Shown here: positions 19,461 to 27,266 of the stretch, piece by piece
How positions within the stretch are numbered: the stretch's first letter is position 1
Layout: the number at the start of each line of letters is the position of its first letter
Made by a program: the position numbers and the translations under genes
IMG/VR virus record: IMGVR_UViG_3300020317_000109
Coordinates: 1-32,508 of that record
Source: a virus
Direction: 5' to 3' (one strand)
Length of the DNA stretch: 32,508 nucleotides
The notes under the pieces: model-generated
What the model was told of the DNA's origin: nothing
What the model saw: only the letters and a program-made list of their open reading frames with translations
The model's database searches: none

Positions 19461-21962
19461 TTGAAAGCATTTTATACAAACGTAGCAAGATATGGCAACT
19501 CACTCTTATACCGTGGTTATAATGACCACGGTGTTCGTATTGATAAGCGAGTCAAGTTTAAACCAAAACTCTTTGTTCGTAGCAAAGAAAAAAATACAGT
19601 ATGGAAAACCCTTGAAGGATTTTCTGTTGCACCAGTAGAATTTGAATCTATGAGAGCAGCAAAAGAATGGTTAGAGACTTACAAAGATATGGATAATGTC
19701 AAAATCTATGGCATGACTAATTATATCCAACAGTTTATAACTAGTGCATTTCCAAATGAAATACAGTTTAATCGTAAAACAATCAATGTCGCCAACTTAG
19801 ATATTGAAGTAGCATCAGATGATGGATTCCCACATCCAGATGCTGCTGATTATCCTGTTATATCAATTTGTCATAAATCGTCAACCTCTAATGTTTATCA
19901 TGTTTGGGGTTTGGGTGAATATGATGTTGATAAGCGTGAAAACCAAAATTTGATTGTCCAGTATCGTCATTGTAAAAATGAATTAGAGTTATTAGCAAAG
20001 TACATGGAATTTTGGACTAAGAATCCACCAGATGTTATAACTGGTTGGTATATTAAAATGTTTGACATGCCTTATCTAATTAATCGTATTACTAAAATTG
20101 CTGGTAATGATGTAGCAAAAAAGTTTTCCCCATGGGGTTTGATTAGTGAACGCAACGTAAATATCGCTGGTCAAAATAATAAACATTATGAAATAACTGG
20201 TATTTCTCAGTTAGATTATATGGACTTATTTAAAAAGTTTGGATATTCGTATGGAACTCAAGCATCGTACAAATTAGATCACATTGCCAATACTGTACTT
20301 GGCGAGAAAAAGTTATCGTATGAAGAGTATGGAACACTTCATACTCTTTATAAAAATGATCATCAATTATTCATTGATTATAACATCAAAGATGTTTACC
20401 TAGTAGATAAAATTGATGAAAAGATGGATTTAATTACTCTCGCGCTGACCATGGCATATCGTGGTGGTGTGAATTATGAAGCGACACTTGGAACAACTGC
20501 TATATGGGACTCAATTATATATCGTGAACTAAACAAACAAAATATCGCGATACCGCCAAATGAAAACACAATCAAATCTCCATATCCAGGAGGTTACGTT
20601 AAAGAGCCTCAAGTCGGATTACATGATTGGGTGGTTTCGTTTGATTTGAATTCACTATATCCTAATTTGATTATTCAATATAATATGTCACCAGAAACTT
20701 TGGTTGTAGATATTGACAACACTTATCAATCAGGTGTTGAATATTATATGAATAATATTCCAAATGTAAAAAATGATCTTTCTGTAGCAGCAAACGGTTC
20801 AACTTATACTAGACAAAGGCAAGGCATTGTTCCTCAAATCATTGCAGATTATATGTTGGAGCGTAAAGCAACTAAGAAGTTGATGCTTGAAGCAATGCAA
20901 AAAAATCAAGATAATCCATCTACTGAACTTGAAAAGCAAATCAATCAACTTGAAAATCGGCAAATGGCGATTAAAATTCTATTGAATTCTCTTTATGGTG
21001 CTTTGGGTAATGCTTACTTTCGGTATTTTGATATGCGTGTCGCAGAAGGTATTACTCTGTCTGGACAGTTAGCGATTCAATGGGCAGAACGCGCTATGAA
21101 TGATGAAATGAATAAAATACTCAAAACAGATAATTTTGATTATGTAATCGCTATTGATACTGACTCACTGTATATCAACTTTGGGCCTTTTGTAGATAAA
21201 TTGAAACCTAATGACCCTGTTAAAGCATTGGACAAAATTTGTGCTGAACATTTTGAAAAGGTTTTAGAGAAAGCGTATGATAAACTGTTTAATCAAATGA
21301 ACGCATATACAAATCGCATGGTTATGGAAAGGGAAGCGATTGCAGATCGTGGTATCTGGACTGCCAAAAAACGATATTTACTGAATGTTCATAATAATGA
21401 AGGTGTTCAATACGCAGAACCAAAATTAAAGATCATGGGTATTGAGGCTATCAAATCAAGCACACCTCAAGTGGTGCGAGATAAGTTTATGCATTCTTTT
21501 AAAATCATCATGTCTGGTTCTGAAGAAAAAACAAGAAAGTTTATTGCTGATTTCAAGAAAGAGTTTAAATCTCTACCACCAGAAGATATATCTTTTCCAA
21601 GAGGTGTTAGTGATATTATGAAATGGAGTGATAGAAATACTATTTACAAGAAAGGAACGCCAATTCATGTGAGAGGTAGTTTACTTTATAATAATCAGAT
21701 CAAAGATAAGGCATTAGGAAAAAAGTATGCACTTATTCAGAATGGTGAAAAAATTAAGTTTTGCTATTTAAAGATGCCCAACCCTCTAAAGGAAAATGTT
21801 ATATCATTTCCAGATTACATTCCAAGTGAGTTAAATCTACATAGATATGTAAATTATGACGTTCAATTTGAAAAGACCTTTGTAGAACCAATTACACCAA
21901 TCTTAGATGCAATTGGGTGGAGTGTAGAGGAAAGATCATCATTAGAAGATTTTTTCTCCTAA
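19461..21962 (+). CDS. gp43: Family B DNA polymerase gp43
   Basis: Replicative polymerase with 3'-5' proofreading, 833 residues (T4: 898). Exo I NLDIEV is near residue 113, and the Exo II/III regions are present (GWYIKMFDMPYL and IDYNIKDVYLVDKI). Polymerase motif A SFDLNSLYPNLI is near 393, motif B KILLNSLYGALGN follows, and motif C AIDTDSLYINF is near 564. The C-terminal tail RSSLEDFFS corresponds to the clamp-binding tail of T4 gp43. The start is TTG 19461 behind GGAGAAG; no better start lies close by. It is transcribed from its own promoter. Confidence 0.98.
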   Translation: MKAFYTNVARYGNSLLYRGYNDHGVRIDKRVKFKPKLFVRSKEKNTVWKTLEGFSVAPVEFESMRAAKEWLETYKDMDNVKIYGMTNYIQQFITSAFPNEIQFNRKTINVANLDIEVASDDGFPHPDAADYPVISICHKSSTSNVYHVWGLGEYDVDKRENQNLIVQYRHCKNELELLAKYMEFWTKNPPDVITGWYIKMFDMPYLINRITKIAGNDVAKKFSPWGLISERNVNIAGQNNKHYEITGISQLDYMDLFKKFGYSYGTQASYKLDHIANTVLGEKKLSYEEYGTLHTLYKNDHQLFIDYNIKDVYLVDKIDEKMDLITLALTMAYRGGVNYEATLGTTAIWDSIIYRELNKQNIAIPPNENTIKSPYPGGYVKEPQVGLHDWVVSFDLNSLYPNLIIQYNMSPETLVVDIDNTYQSGVEYYMNNIPNVKNDLSVAANGSTYTRQRQGIVPQIIADYMLERKATKKLMLEAMQKNQDNPSTELEKQINQLENRQMAIKILLNSLYGALGNAYFRYFDMRVAEGITLSGQLAIQWAERAMNDEMNKILKTDNFDYVIAIDTDSLYINFGPFVDKLKPNDPVKALDKICAEHFEKVLEKAYDKLFNQMNAYTNRMVMEREAIADRGIWTAKKRYLLNVHNNEGVQYAEPKLKIMGIEAIKSSTPQVVRDKFMHSFKIIMSGSEEKTRKFIADFKKEFKSLPPEDISFPRGVSDIMKWSDRNTIYKKGTPIHVRGSLLYNNQIKDKALGKKYALIQNGEKIKFCYLKMPNPLKENVISFPDYIPSELNLHRYVNYDVQFEKTFVEPITPILDAIGWSVEERSSLEDFFS

Positions 21963-22003
21963 GAATTATATCTAAGTTATAAACCAAAAGGAATAATTAT
22001 ATT

Positions 22004-22564
22004 ATGAAACTAAAGCCAAGTGAAATGTACGATTTAGCAAAAAACAATGAAATACAGAATTATATACAAAACAATCTTTATGACCCATGGATAGGAAGCC
22101 CCTTTGAAGGATATAGATACATGGGTAATAAACAAAAGGGTGAACTAGGAGAGAGATTAGTAACTCTAATAATGGAAAAGGCTGGTTACAATGTTGAATT
22201 TGCTCACACATCAACCGCTGGATATGATAGAATTTTAAATGGAATTAAAACGGAAATTAAGTTTTCTGTTGCACATACAGACACTAAAAAAAGATCAATC
22301 AAAAAAGATTGTTTTACAATGAACCATGTCGCAGTTGGTAAAGATTGGGACCGTCTTATTTTTATTGGAGTAAATGAAAATCCTAATGAATTTAAGGCTG
22401 TGTATATGACAAAAGAAATGTTTGAAAACTGTCTGAAAACAGATAATCATTTTAATCATCAACAAGGTGGTAAAAAATCAAAGAATGATGATTATATGGT
22501 TACGGAGAAAAAACTTAGAGAACTAATACAATCAGAATATGTAAAAGAATTGAGTGAATGGTAA
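22004..22564 (+). CDS. PD-(D/E)XK-type restriction-like endonuclease
   Basis: A 186-residue protein with a restriction-endonuclease-like core: KQKGELGERLVTLIMEKAGYNV at 44-64 (the G-E-x-G-E helix typical of these nucleases), then AGYDRILNGIKTEIKFS at 73-88, supplying Asp75 and Glu84-x-Lys86 of the PD-(D/E)XK site. The C-terminal half is unrecognised. It overlaps the following DNA methyltransferase gene by 7 bases. This tight pairing is like a type II restriction-modification locus, so the likely role is cutting DNA that lacks the paired methylation, either host or competitor. Specificity cannot be read from sequence. Confidence 0.72.
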   Translation: MKLKPSEMYDLAKNNEIQNYIQNNLYDPWIGSPFEGYRYMGNKQKGELGERLVTLIMEKAGYNVEFAHTSTAGYDRILNGIKTEIKFSVAHTDTKKRSIKKDCFTMNHVAVGKDWDRLIFIGVNENPNEFKAVYMTKEMFENCLKTDNHFNHQQGGKKSKNDDYMVTEKKLRELIQSEYVKELSEW

Positions 22565-23286
22565 AAACTATACTTGGTGATTGCTTAGAGGTATTGCCTA
22601 CAATTGAAGATAATTCAGTAGATATGCTTCTTGCTGATCTTCCATATGGCACTACTGCATGTAAATGGGATTCTGTTATTCCATTAGATAAACTATGGGA
22701 ACAATACAATAGGGTTTGTAAGAAAAATGCAGCAATGGTTTTTACCGCAATGCAACCATTCACAACAATTCTTGCTGCTTCTAATATAGAAAATTTAAGA
22801 TATGAATGGATTTGGGAAAAACCTCAAGGTACAAATCCCATGAATGTAAAAATAATGCCTTTAAAGTCTCATGAAAACATCTTAGTATTTTACCGAGAGA
22901 AACCAACTTATAATCCTCAAATGTGGTATAGTACACCGTATTCTGGATTTAGTAGCGATACTGCAAAAATTGGTGAAGTGTATGGCAATGCTGAATCAAA
23001 ACATAGGGATAACCCAGAAGGATCAAGATACCCAAAAACAGTGATAAAACATAAACAAGAAAAGGGTTATCATCCTACTCAAAAACCAGTAGGTTTGATG
23101 AAATATTTAATAAAGACTTACACTAATGAATGGGATGTTGTTCTTGATAATACGATGGGTTCTGGAACTACAGGAGTTGCTTGCGTTCATACAAATAGAG
23201 AATTTATAGGAATAGAAAAAGAAGAAAAGTATTTTAAAATAGCAGAAAAAAGATTAGGAACAAATTTAAACGAATTTTTCTATTGA
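22558..23286 (+). CDS. DNA methyltransferase (DLPY type) paired with the nuclease
   Basis: S-adenosylmethionine-dependent DNA amino-methyltransferase, 242 residues. Motif IV DLPYGTT is at 27-33, HPTQKP at 172-177, and the SAM motif DNTMGSGTTG at 197-206, followed by EFIGIEKEEKYF. The IV-before-I order is that of the beta class. DLPY in place of DPPY is common in phage adenine or cytosine-N4 enzymes, and the target base is not deducible. The C-terminus GTNLNEFFY resembles the clamp-binding tails of gp43 and gp55. It is expressed with the preceding nuclease by overlap. Confidence 0.92.
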   Translation: MVKTILGDCLEVLPTIEDNSVDMLLADLPYGTTACKWDSVIPLDKLWEQYNRVCKKNAAMVFTAMQPFTTILAASNIENLRYEWIWEKPQGTNPMNVKIMPLKSHENILVFYREKPTYNPQMWYSTPYSGFSSDTAKIGEVYGNAESKHRDNPEGSRYPKTVIKHKQEKGYHPTQKPVGLMKYLIKTYTNEWDVVLDNTMGSGTTGVACVHTNREFIGIEKEEKYFKIAEKRLGTNLNEFFY

Positions 23287-23352
23287 CTCTCTAATACGAA
23301 TCATGTATTCATATAGTTGAAGTTAGTGAATAAAACTTAATAGGAGAATATC

Positions 23353-23556
23353 ATGCACAGTAAAAAAGAATATAAATTTAATTCAGAGGCAGATGCTCAA
23401 AAGTTTGCTGATGCCGAAAATCAATCGTATGATCCTAGTTGTGATGTTTACATTACTGGACCTTTCTTTGTAGATGAGTCAAACACATTTAAAGATATGC
23501 CATGGGTTACTGATACTAAAACATACTGGCATGTTGGAGTAGAAGTTTACAGATAA
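23353..23556 (+). CDS. Small protein, unknown function
   Basis: A 67-residue acidic protein (MHSKKEYKFNSEADAQKFAD...), rich in aromatic residues, ending TYWHVGVEVYR. The alternation of a helix with two strands suggests a small alpha/beta fold, but I do not recognise the family. ATG 23353 has a clear TAGGAGAATATC site. It stands between the methyltransferase and the mazG promoter; its own promoter is unclear. Confidence 0.65.
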   Translation: MHSKKEYKFNSEADAQKFADAENQSYDPSCDVYITGPFFVDESNTFKDMPWVTDTKTYWHVGVEVYR

Positions 23557-23562
23557 AATCTG

Positions 23563-23597
23563 TTGACAAAATGTCCCATATATGTTAGTATGGGACA
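23563..23597 (+). promoter_or_regulatory. mazG promoter with overlapping palindromic operator
   Basis: TTGACA (23563-23568), 17-base spacer, TAGTAT (23586-23591). A perfect 9-bp inverted repeat TGTCCCATA (23572-23580) / TATGGGACA (23589-23597), separated by 8 bases, covers the spacer and the -10 box. A dimeric repressor bound there would block the polymerase. Confidence 0.6.
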
Positions 23598-23618
23598 AAC
23601 TTAAACAAAGGATATATT

Positions 23619-23963
23619 ATGGAAACTAAAAAAATTAGACCGCGCCGAGAATTTCCAGTAATGGCATTAATCAATAAAATTGGTGATTGGCATGAAAATC
23701 GTAATTTGATTGATGGATCAAGTGACAAAGACCAAGTTTTGAAGTTGATGCAAGAGTTAGGAGAATTGTCGGATAGCGTTTGTAAGGGTAATGATATTCG
23801 TGATGATCTAGGTGATATGATGGTTGTAATGATTAATATTATGAAACGTAATAATATTACTATGAATGAATGTTTAACAGTTGCTTACAATGATATTAAA
23901 GATCGTAAAGGGCGCATGGTTGACGGTATTTTTGTCAAGGAATCTGACTTAAAGGATATGTAG
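23619..23963 (+). CDS. mazG: MazG-like nucleotide pyrophosphohydrolase
   Basis: All-alpha NTP pyrophosphohydrolase of the MazG family, 114 residues. The metal-binding signature is present as LMQELGELSDSVCKG (E-x-x-E type helix) and RDDLGDMMVVMIN (E/D-x-x-D helix). MazG proteins hydrolyse (d)NTPs to monophosphates and are frequent in marine phages, where a link to alarmone levels or to recycling of host nucleotides has been proposed. It is followed with 1-base overlap by the AEP-like gene, which suggests a link with nucleotide supply and replication. The upstream promoter carries an operator-like palindrome. Confidence 0.88.
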   Translation: METKKIRPRREFPVMALINKIGDWHENRNLIDGSSDKDQVLKLMQELGELSDSVCKGNDIRDDLGDMMVVMINIMKRNNITMNECLTVAYNDIKDRKGRMVDGIFVKESDLKDM

Positions 23964-24898
23964 TGTACTCGCTTACAATATTCAAATCTATATATGATAA
24001 CAAAACCCACCGTAGAATGAATTTCTCGCGGTGGGAAGCCTTTAAGGATTTCCTATATAAATTATCAGAACAAAAAATAGAAAGTAAAAAAGATGCTCAA
24101 CTTATATCACCTGCTACTTACTTATCTAATACGACTAGGGCAAACGCGAATGTGGTTAATTGGGCAAATTGGACTGCTGTTGATGTTGATGATCATGTCT
24201 TTAAAGGAAACTTAAAGGATGAGTTATTTAATCGCTTTGGCGATTATACCTATATTTGTTATAGTACCGCTAGTAGTTCTATTGACCATCCGAAGTTTAG
24301 ACTTGTATTCCCACTCAGTAAAGAGGTTGAAAATTCTAAAATTCGCCACTTTTGGTACGCTCTTAATAAAGAACTCAGTGAAATCGGAGATGGGCAAACA
24401 AAAGACTTATCAAGGATGTATTATATCCCTGCTAATTATTCTAATGCTAACAACTTCATATTCAATAATGTTGGTAGTGATATTGATCCTGAAAAATTAA
24501 TGAGTAAACATTCATATGAAGTGAAAACTGGTAGTAGTTTCAAAGACCGTATGCCAAAACACATAGCAGATAGAGCAATTGAATATGAAAAGAATAAATT
24601 AGACAATACTGATGTTAGGTGGACGGGATATAGAGATTGTCCATTTGTGAATAAACGTCAGATACATGATTGGTTTGATATTTCTGGTGTTGACAATTCT
24701 GGTAGATATGCTATGATATATAAAATTATGGTAAGTACTGCAATGAATGCAATAAGTAGAAAGTATCCAATAACATCATTTGAGTTGGAGCAACTGATAA
24801 GAGAACTAGACAGTGAGACTTCTAGAAAATATGAAAAAAGACCTTTGGCTGTTGAAGCCGATAGAGCAATAGAATACGCATATAGAAACGTGTTGTAA
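23963..24898 (+). CDS. Archaeo-eukaryotic primase (AEP)-like replication protein
   Basis: A 311-residue protein. Residues 68-120 resemble the catalytic part of AEP-superfamily primase/polymerase domains found in mobile elements: NWTAVDVDDH (Asp74, Asp76; motif I), YICYSTASSS, then HPKFRLVFPL. The downstream KDLSRMYYIP near 147-156 matches the D-x-S-R-x-x-Y-x-P element of the same domains. The C-terminal 100 residues are helical and may be a DNA-binding or accessory domain. It could prime or extend DNA in addition to the T4-type gp61 primase presumably encoded elsewhere. The start is GTG 23963 behind AAAGGA. The fold call is moderate. Confidence 0.62.
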   Translation: MYSLTIFKSIYDNKTHRRMNFSRWEAFKDFLYKLSEQKIESKKDAQLISPATYLSNTTRANANVVNWANWTAVDVDDHVFKGNLKDELFNRFGDYTYICYSTASSSIDHPKFRLVFPLSKEVENSKIRHFWYALNKELSEIGDGQTKDLSRMYYIPANYSNANNFIFNNVGSDIDPEKLMSKHSYEVKTGSSFKDRMPKHIADRAIEYEKNKLDNTDVRWTGYRDCPFVNKRQIHDWFDISGVDNSGRYAMIYKIMVSTAMNAISRKYPITSFELEQLIRELDSETSRKYEKRPLAVEADRAIEYAYRNVL

Positions 24899-24907
24899 GG
24901 AGTTTAT

Positions 24908-25171
24908 GTGATAATGGGAAATAGTTTATTTGATGACGATGATGATCAGTCAACATCTGAATGGACAGATATGCCTGAGTTTGTCCAACCAAAGCAAGAA
25001 GAGTTTGCCAAGGTTATTGTTAGATTTCGTAATGAAGAAGATTTGAATGAGTTTCAAAAATTGATTGATCAAATCGTAACAACAAGAACAAAGAGTATTT
25101 GGCATCCAAAATTGGTTAGAGGTGCTACACTGCAAGAAGTTTGGGTTGATGAGTTTTTTGATGAAGAATAA
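24908..25171 (+). CDS. Conserved small phage protein, unknown function
   Basis: An 87-residue acidic protein. After an Asp-rich N-terminus (LFDDDDDQ) comes FAKVIVRFRNEEDLNEFQKL, then TKSIWHPKL, which I recall from a small marine T4-like phage family with no assigned role. The strand-helix layout suggests a ferredoxin-like small fold. GTG 24908 lies 5 bases after AAGGAG and ATG 24914 lies 11 bases after it, so either may be used. It overlaps the glycosyltransferase start by 11 bases. Confidence 0.75.
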   Translation: MIMGNSLFDDDDDQSTSEWTDMPEFVQPKQEEFAKVIVRFRNEEDLNEFQKLIDQIVTTRTKSIWHPKLVRGATLQEVWVDEFFDEE

Positions 25172-26036
25172 TTACCCAATATATGTGGTATCCAAAAATA
25201 GGTGGGAGAGTCGTATGACTATGAAGCACCTTGATTGGATGGGGTGTGATTATTATATTGTAATTGAACAATCACAGTGGAATGAGTATGCTGCAACTTG
25301 TGGTAAAGAAAGACTGTTAGTTCTTCCACAGTCATATATTGATGATTATGATACATGGGATAACTTGGGTGATAGCAAATCCAAAGGCCCGGGTGCTGCG
25401 CGAAACTTTGCTTGGGATCACTCAATAAGTAATGGTGACAAAAGACACTGGGTAATGGATGATAACTTTGAGGGGTTTTATCGCCTCAACAGAAACCGAA
25501 TTTTATTCTCTAAAACTCCTAGAGTTTTCTTGGCTATGGAAGATTTTGCTGATAGGTATGTTAATGCACCGATAGTAGGTCCAAACTATGCTTGCTTTGT
25601 AAAATCAACTGATTCTGTACCACCTTACATATTAAATACCAGAATTTATAGTTGTCTGTTGATTGAAAACGCAATCAAATATCGTTGGAGAGGGCGGTAT
25701 AATGAGGATACTGACTTATCACTAAGAGTATTGAAGGATGGATTATGTACTATTCAATTCAATGCATTCCTTGCTGGTAAACTTACTACACAAAAAATTA
25801 CTGGTGGTAATACTGATGAGTTCTATTCTAAAGAAGGTACTTATCCAAAGTCTAAGATGTTAGAGGATATGCATCCAGATGTTGCAAAGGTTGTTTGGAA
25901 ATTCAATCGCTGGCATCATCACGTAGATTACAAAAGATTTAGAAAAAATACCTTAATTCGTCATTCAAACTATACTCCAATAAAAGGTATAAATGAGTAT
26001 GGAATGAGGTTGGTTGATAGAAAAGGTTTAAGATAA
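25161..26036 (+). CDS. TET-associated-type glycosyltransferase (TAGT-like)
   Basis: A 291-residue GT-A-like glycosyltransferase. The pattern YPIYVVSKNRWESRMT, GPGAARNFAWDH, HWVMDDNFEGFYRLNRNR (DxD-type MDDN), ILNTRIYSCLLI, WRGRYNEDTDLSLRVL, and GGNTDEFY is the one I associate with the TET/JBP-associated glycosyltransferases, which add sugars to hydroxymethylated or otherwise modified bases in phage DNA. No TET/JBP dioxygenase is visible in this window. ATG 25161 overlaps the preceding gene. The sugar-activating genes at 26905-30612 lie close downstream and may feed it. The alternative is a protein or glycan glycosyltransferase. Confidence 0.78.
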   Translation: MKNNYPIYVVSKNRWESRMTMKHLDWMGCDYYIVIEQSQWNEYAATCGKERLLVLPQSYIDDYDTWDNLGDSKSKGPGAARNFAWDHSISNGDKRHWVMDDNFEGFYRLNRNRILFSKTPRVFLAMEDFADRYVNAPIVGPNYACFVKSTDSVPPYILNTRIYSCLLIENAIKYRWRGRYNEDTDLSLRVLKDGLCTIQFNAFLAGKLTTQKITGGNTDEFYSKEGTYPKSKMLEDMHPDVAKVVWKFNRWHHHVDYKRFRKNTLIRHSNYTPIKGINEYGMRLVDRKGLR

Positions 26037-26043
26037 TTTAAAA

Positions 26044-26064
26044 TTGTAAATTCTGAGTTTACAA
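26044..26064 (+). other. Short inverted repeat before the aldolase gene
   Basis: TTGTAAA / TTTACAA with a 7-base loop, 8 bases after the glycosyltransferase stop and 40 bases before the aldolase start. AT-rich and without a T-run; it could be an mRNA-processing or weak regulatory element. TATAAT at 26086-26091 lies downstream, but no -35 box is at proper spacing. Confidence 0.35.
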
Positions 26065-26104
26065 TAGATCAATATAATAAAGATTTATAATATAGGAGAA
26101 ATGT

Positions 26105-26908
26105 ATGACATTTATAGCAGCAATGGATCATTCTGGTGGTAGCACTGGCGGTGTATTAGAGCGATATGGTCAAGAATATACTGAAGATAATAAAATGGAT
26201 TTAGTTCACCGTATGCGGTTGCGTATGGTATTGAACGAAAACTTTACAAGTGATAAGATTAGTCATGCAATTCTTTACAAAGATTCTGTTGAAAAGGATA
26301 TGGTGGCTGTTCTTGCAAATAAAGGTATCCATGCTATTCTGAAGGTTGATAGTGGATGTGAAACAAATGGTTTCCTAAAGGTATTTGATATTGATTCAAT
26401 GATACGTTTTGCTTTAGGGTCTGGTTGTGTGGGAACCAAAATGAGAAGTATCGTTAAGGATATGTATGATGTTCCAAAACTTCTTGATCAACAATTTGAG
26501 TTAGCGTGGAGAATTTCAAACGCTGGCCTCACGCCAATAGTAGAACCAGAAGTTCCTATTGATGCTTTTAATAAATCAGTCATTGAAAAGCATCTAAATG
26601 AAGAATTGATGAATCGTTGTAGAGATTTTCCTGGACAACTTATTCTTAAACTTACCATACCTGATATTTCAGAAACGTACAATAATTTGTATGAATACAA
26701 TTCAGTTGAAAAGATTGTTGGTCTAAGTGGGGGGTATTCAACTGAGGAAGCATGTGCCAAATTATCTTGCTCTCCACATATGAGTGCGAGTTTTAGTAGA
26801 GGTTTGAGTGAAGGTCTATTCCATTCACAAACAGATGAAGAGTTTAGTGAAAGAATTAAATCAAACATAGATATGATATATGAAGCAAGCAAATGGAGTA
26901 AAGTATGA
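26105..26908 (+). CDS. fda: Class I fructose-1,6-bisphosphate aldolase
   Basis: Schiff-base aldolase that interconverts fructose-1,6-bisphosphate with glyceraldehyde-3-phosphate and dihydroxyacetone phosphate. The 267-residue product follows the bacterial Fda family from end to end: FIAAMDHSGGSTGGVLERYG at 3-22, LVHRMRLRM, KGIHAILKVD (Lys80), GTKMRS at 110-115, GLTPIVEPEV at 141-150, LILKLTIP with the expected Schiff-base Lys182, VGLSGGYS at 205-212, and ASFSRGLSEGL at 228-238. It is about 25 residues shorter than bacterial relatives, mainly at the N-terminus, with active-site residues retained. It overlaps the cupin gene by ATGA and begins a run of carbon-metabolism genes. Confidence 0.92.
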   Translation: MTFIAAMDHSGGSTGGVLERYGQEYTEDNKMDLVHRMRLRMVLNENFTSDKISHAILYKDSVEKDMVAVLANKGIHAILKVDSGCETNGFLKVFDIDSMIRFALGSGCVGTKMRSIVKDMYDVPKLLDQQFELAWRISNAGLTPIVEPEVPIDAFNKSVIEKHLNEELMNRCRDFPGQLILKLTIPDISETYNNLYEYNSVEKIVGLSGGYSTEEACAKLSCSPHMSASFSRGLSEGLFHSQTDEEFSERIKSNIDMIYEASKWSKV

Positions 26909-27255
26909 CAGTCGCGGGTAAGGTATGGGGTCAAACAGAATTGATTGAAGCAAATGGTGCATTAGAATTTCATAGAATTCAAATGAAAGAAGGTGGTGTT
27001 TGTTCCAAACATATGCATGAATTTAAATGGAATGGATTTTATGTTGAAGAAGGTATGATGAAAATAAAGGTTTGGTCTGAGGATTATGATTTAGTTGACG
27101 AAACTATTTTAGGGCCAGGAGATTATACCAAAGTGAAACCCGGAGTTTTTCATCAGTTTGAGTGTATTCAATCTGGTATTGCATATGAGTTATATTGGGC
27201 AGAATTTAACCATAATGATATTGTGAGAGAAACAGTTGGTTATTCTGCTTTATAA
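26905..27255 (+). CDS. Cupin, mannose-6-phosphate isomerase-like
   Basis: A 116-residue single cupin domain. GKVWGQTELI opens the protein as in type II phosphomannose isomerase cupins. CSKHMHEFKWNGFYVEEG supplies the His-x-His and Glu ligands of cupin motif 1. LGPGDYTKVKPGVFHQFE supplies the motif 2 His. By analogy it could isomerise fructose-6-phosphate and mannose-6-phosphate. This fits a phosphomannomutase four genes downstream and the aldolase coupled upstream, but small cupins vary widely in function. I recall very similar proteins in cyanophages, also unassigned. Confidence 0.75.
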   Translation: MTVAGKVWGQTELIEANGALEFHRIQMKEGGVCSKHMHEFKWNGFYVEEGMMKIKVWSEDYDLVDETILGPGDYTKVKPGVFHQFECIQSGIAYELYWAEFNHNDIVRETVGYSAL

Positions 27256-27266
27256 AGGATATTAAA

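Noticed and set aside
23283-23311. TTGACT-17-TATTCA as a promoter for the gene at 23353
   Set aside because: The -10 hexamer matches consensus at only three positions and the -35 box overlaps the end of the methyltransferase gene.
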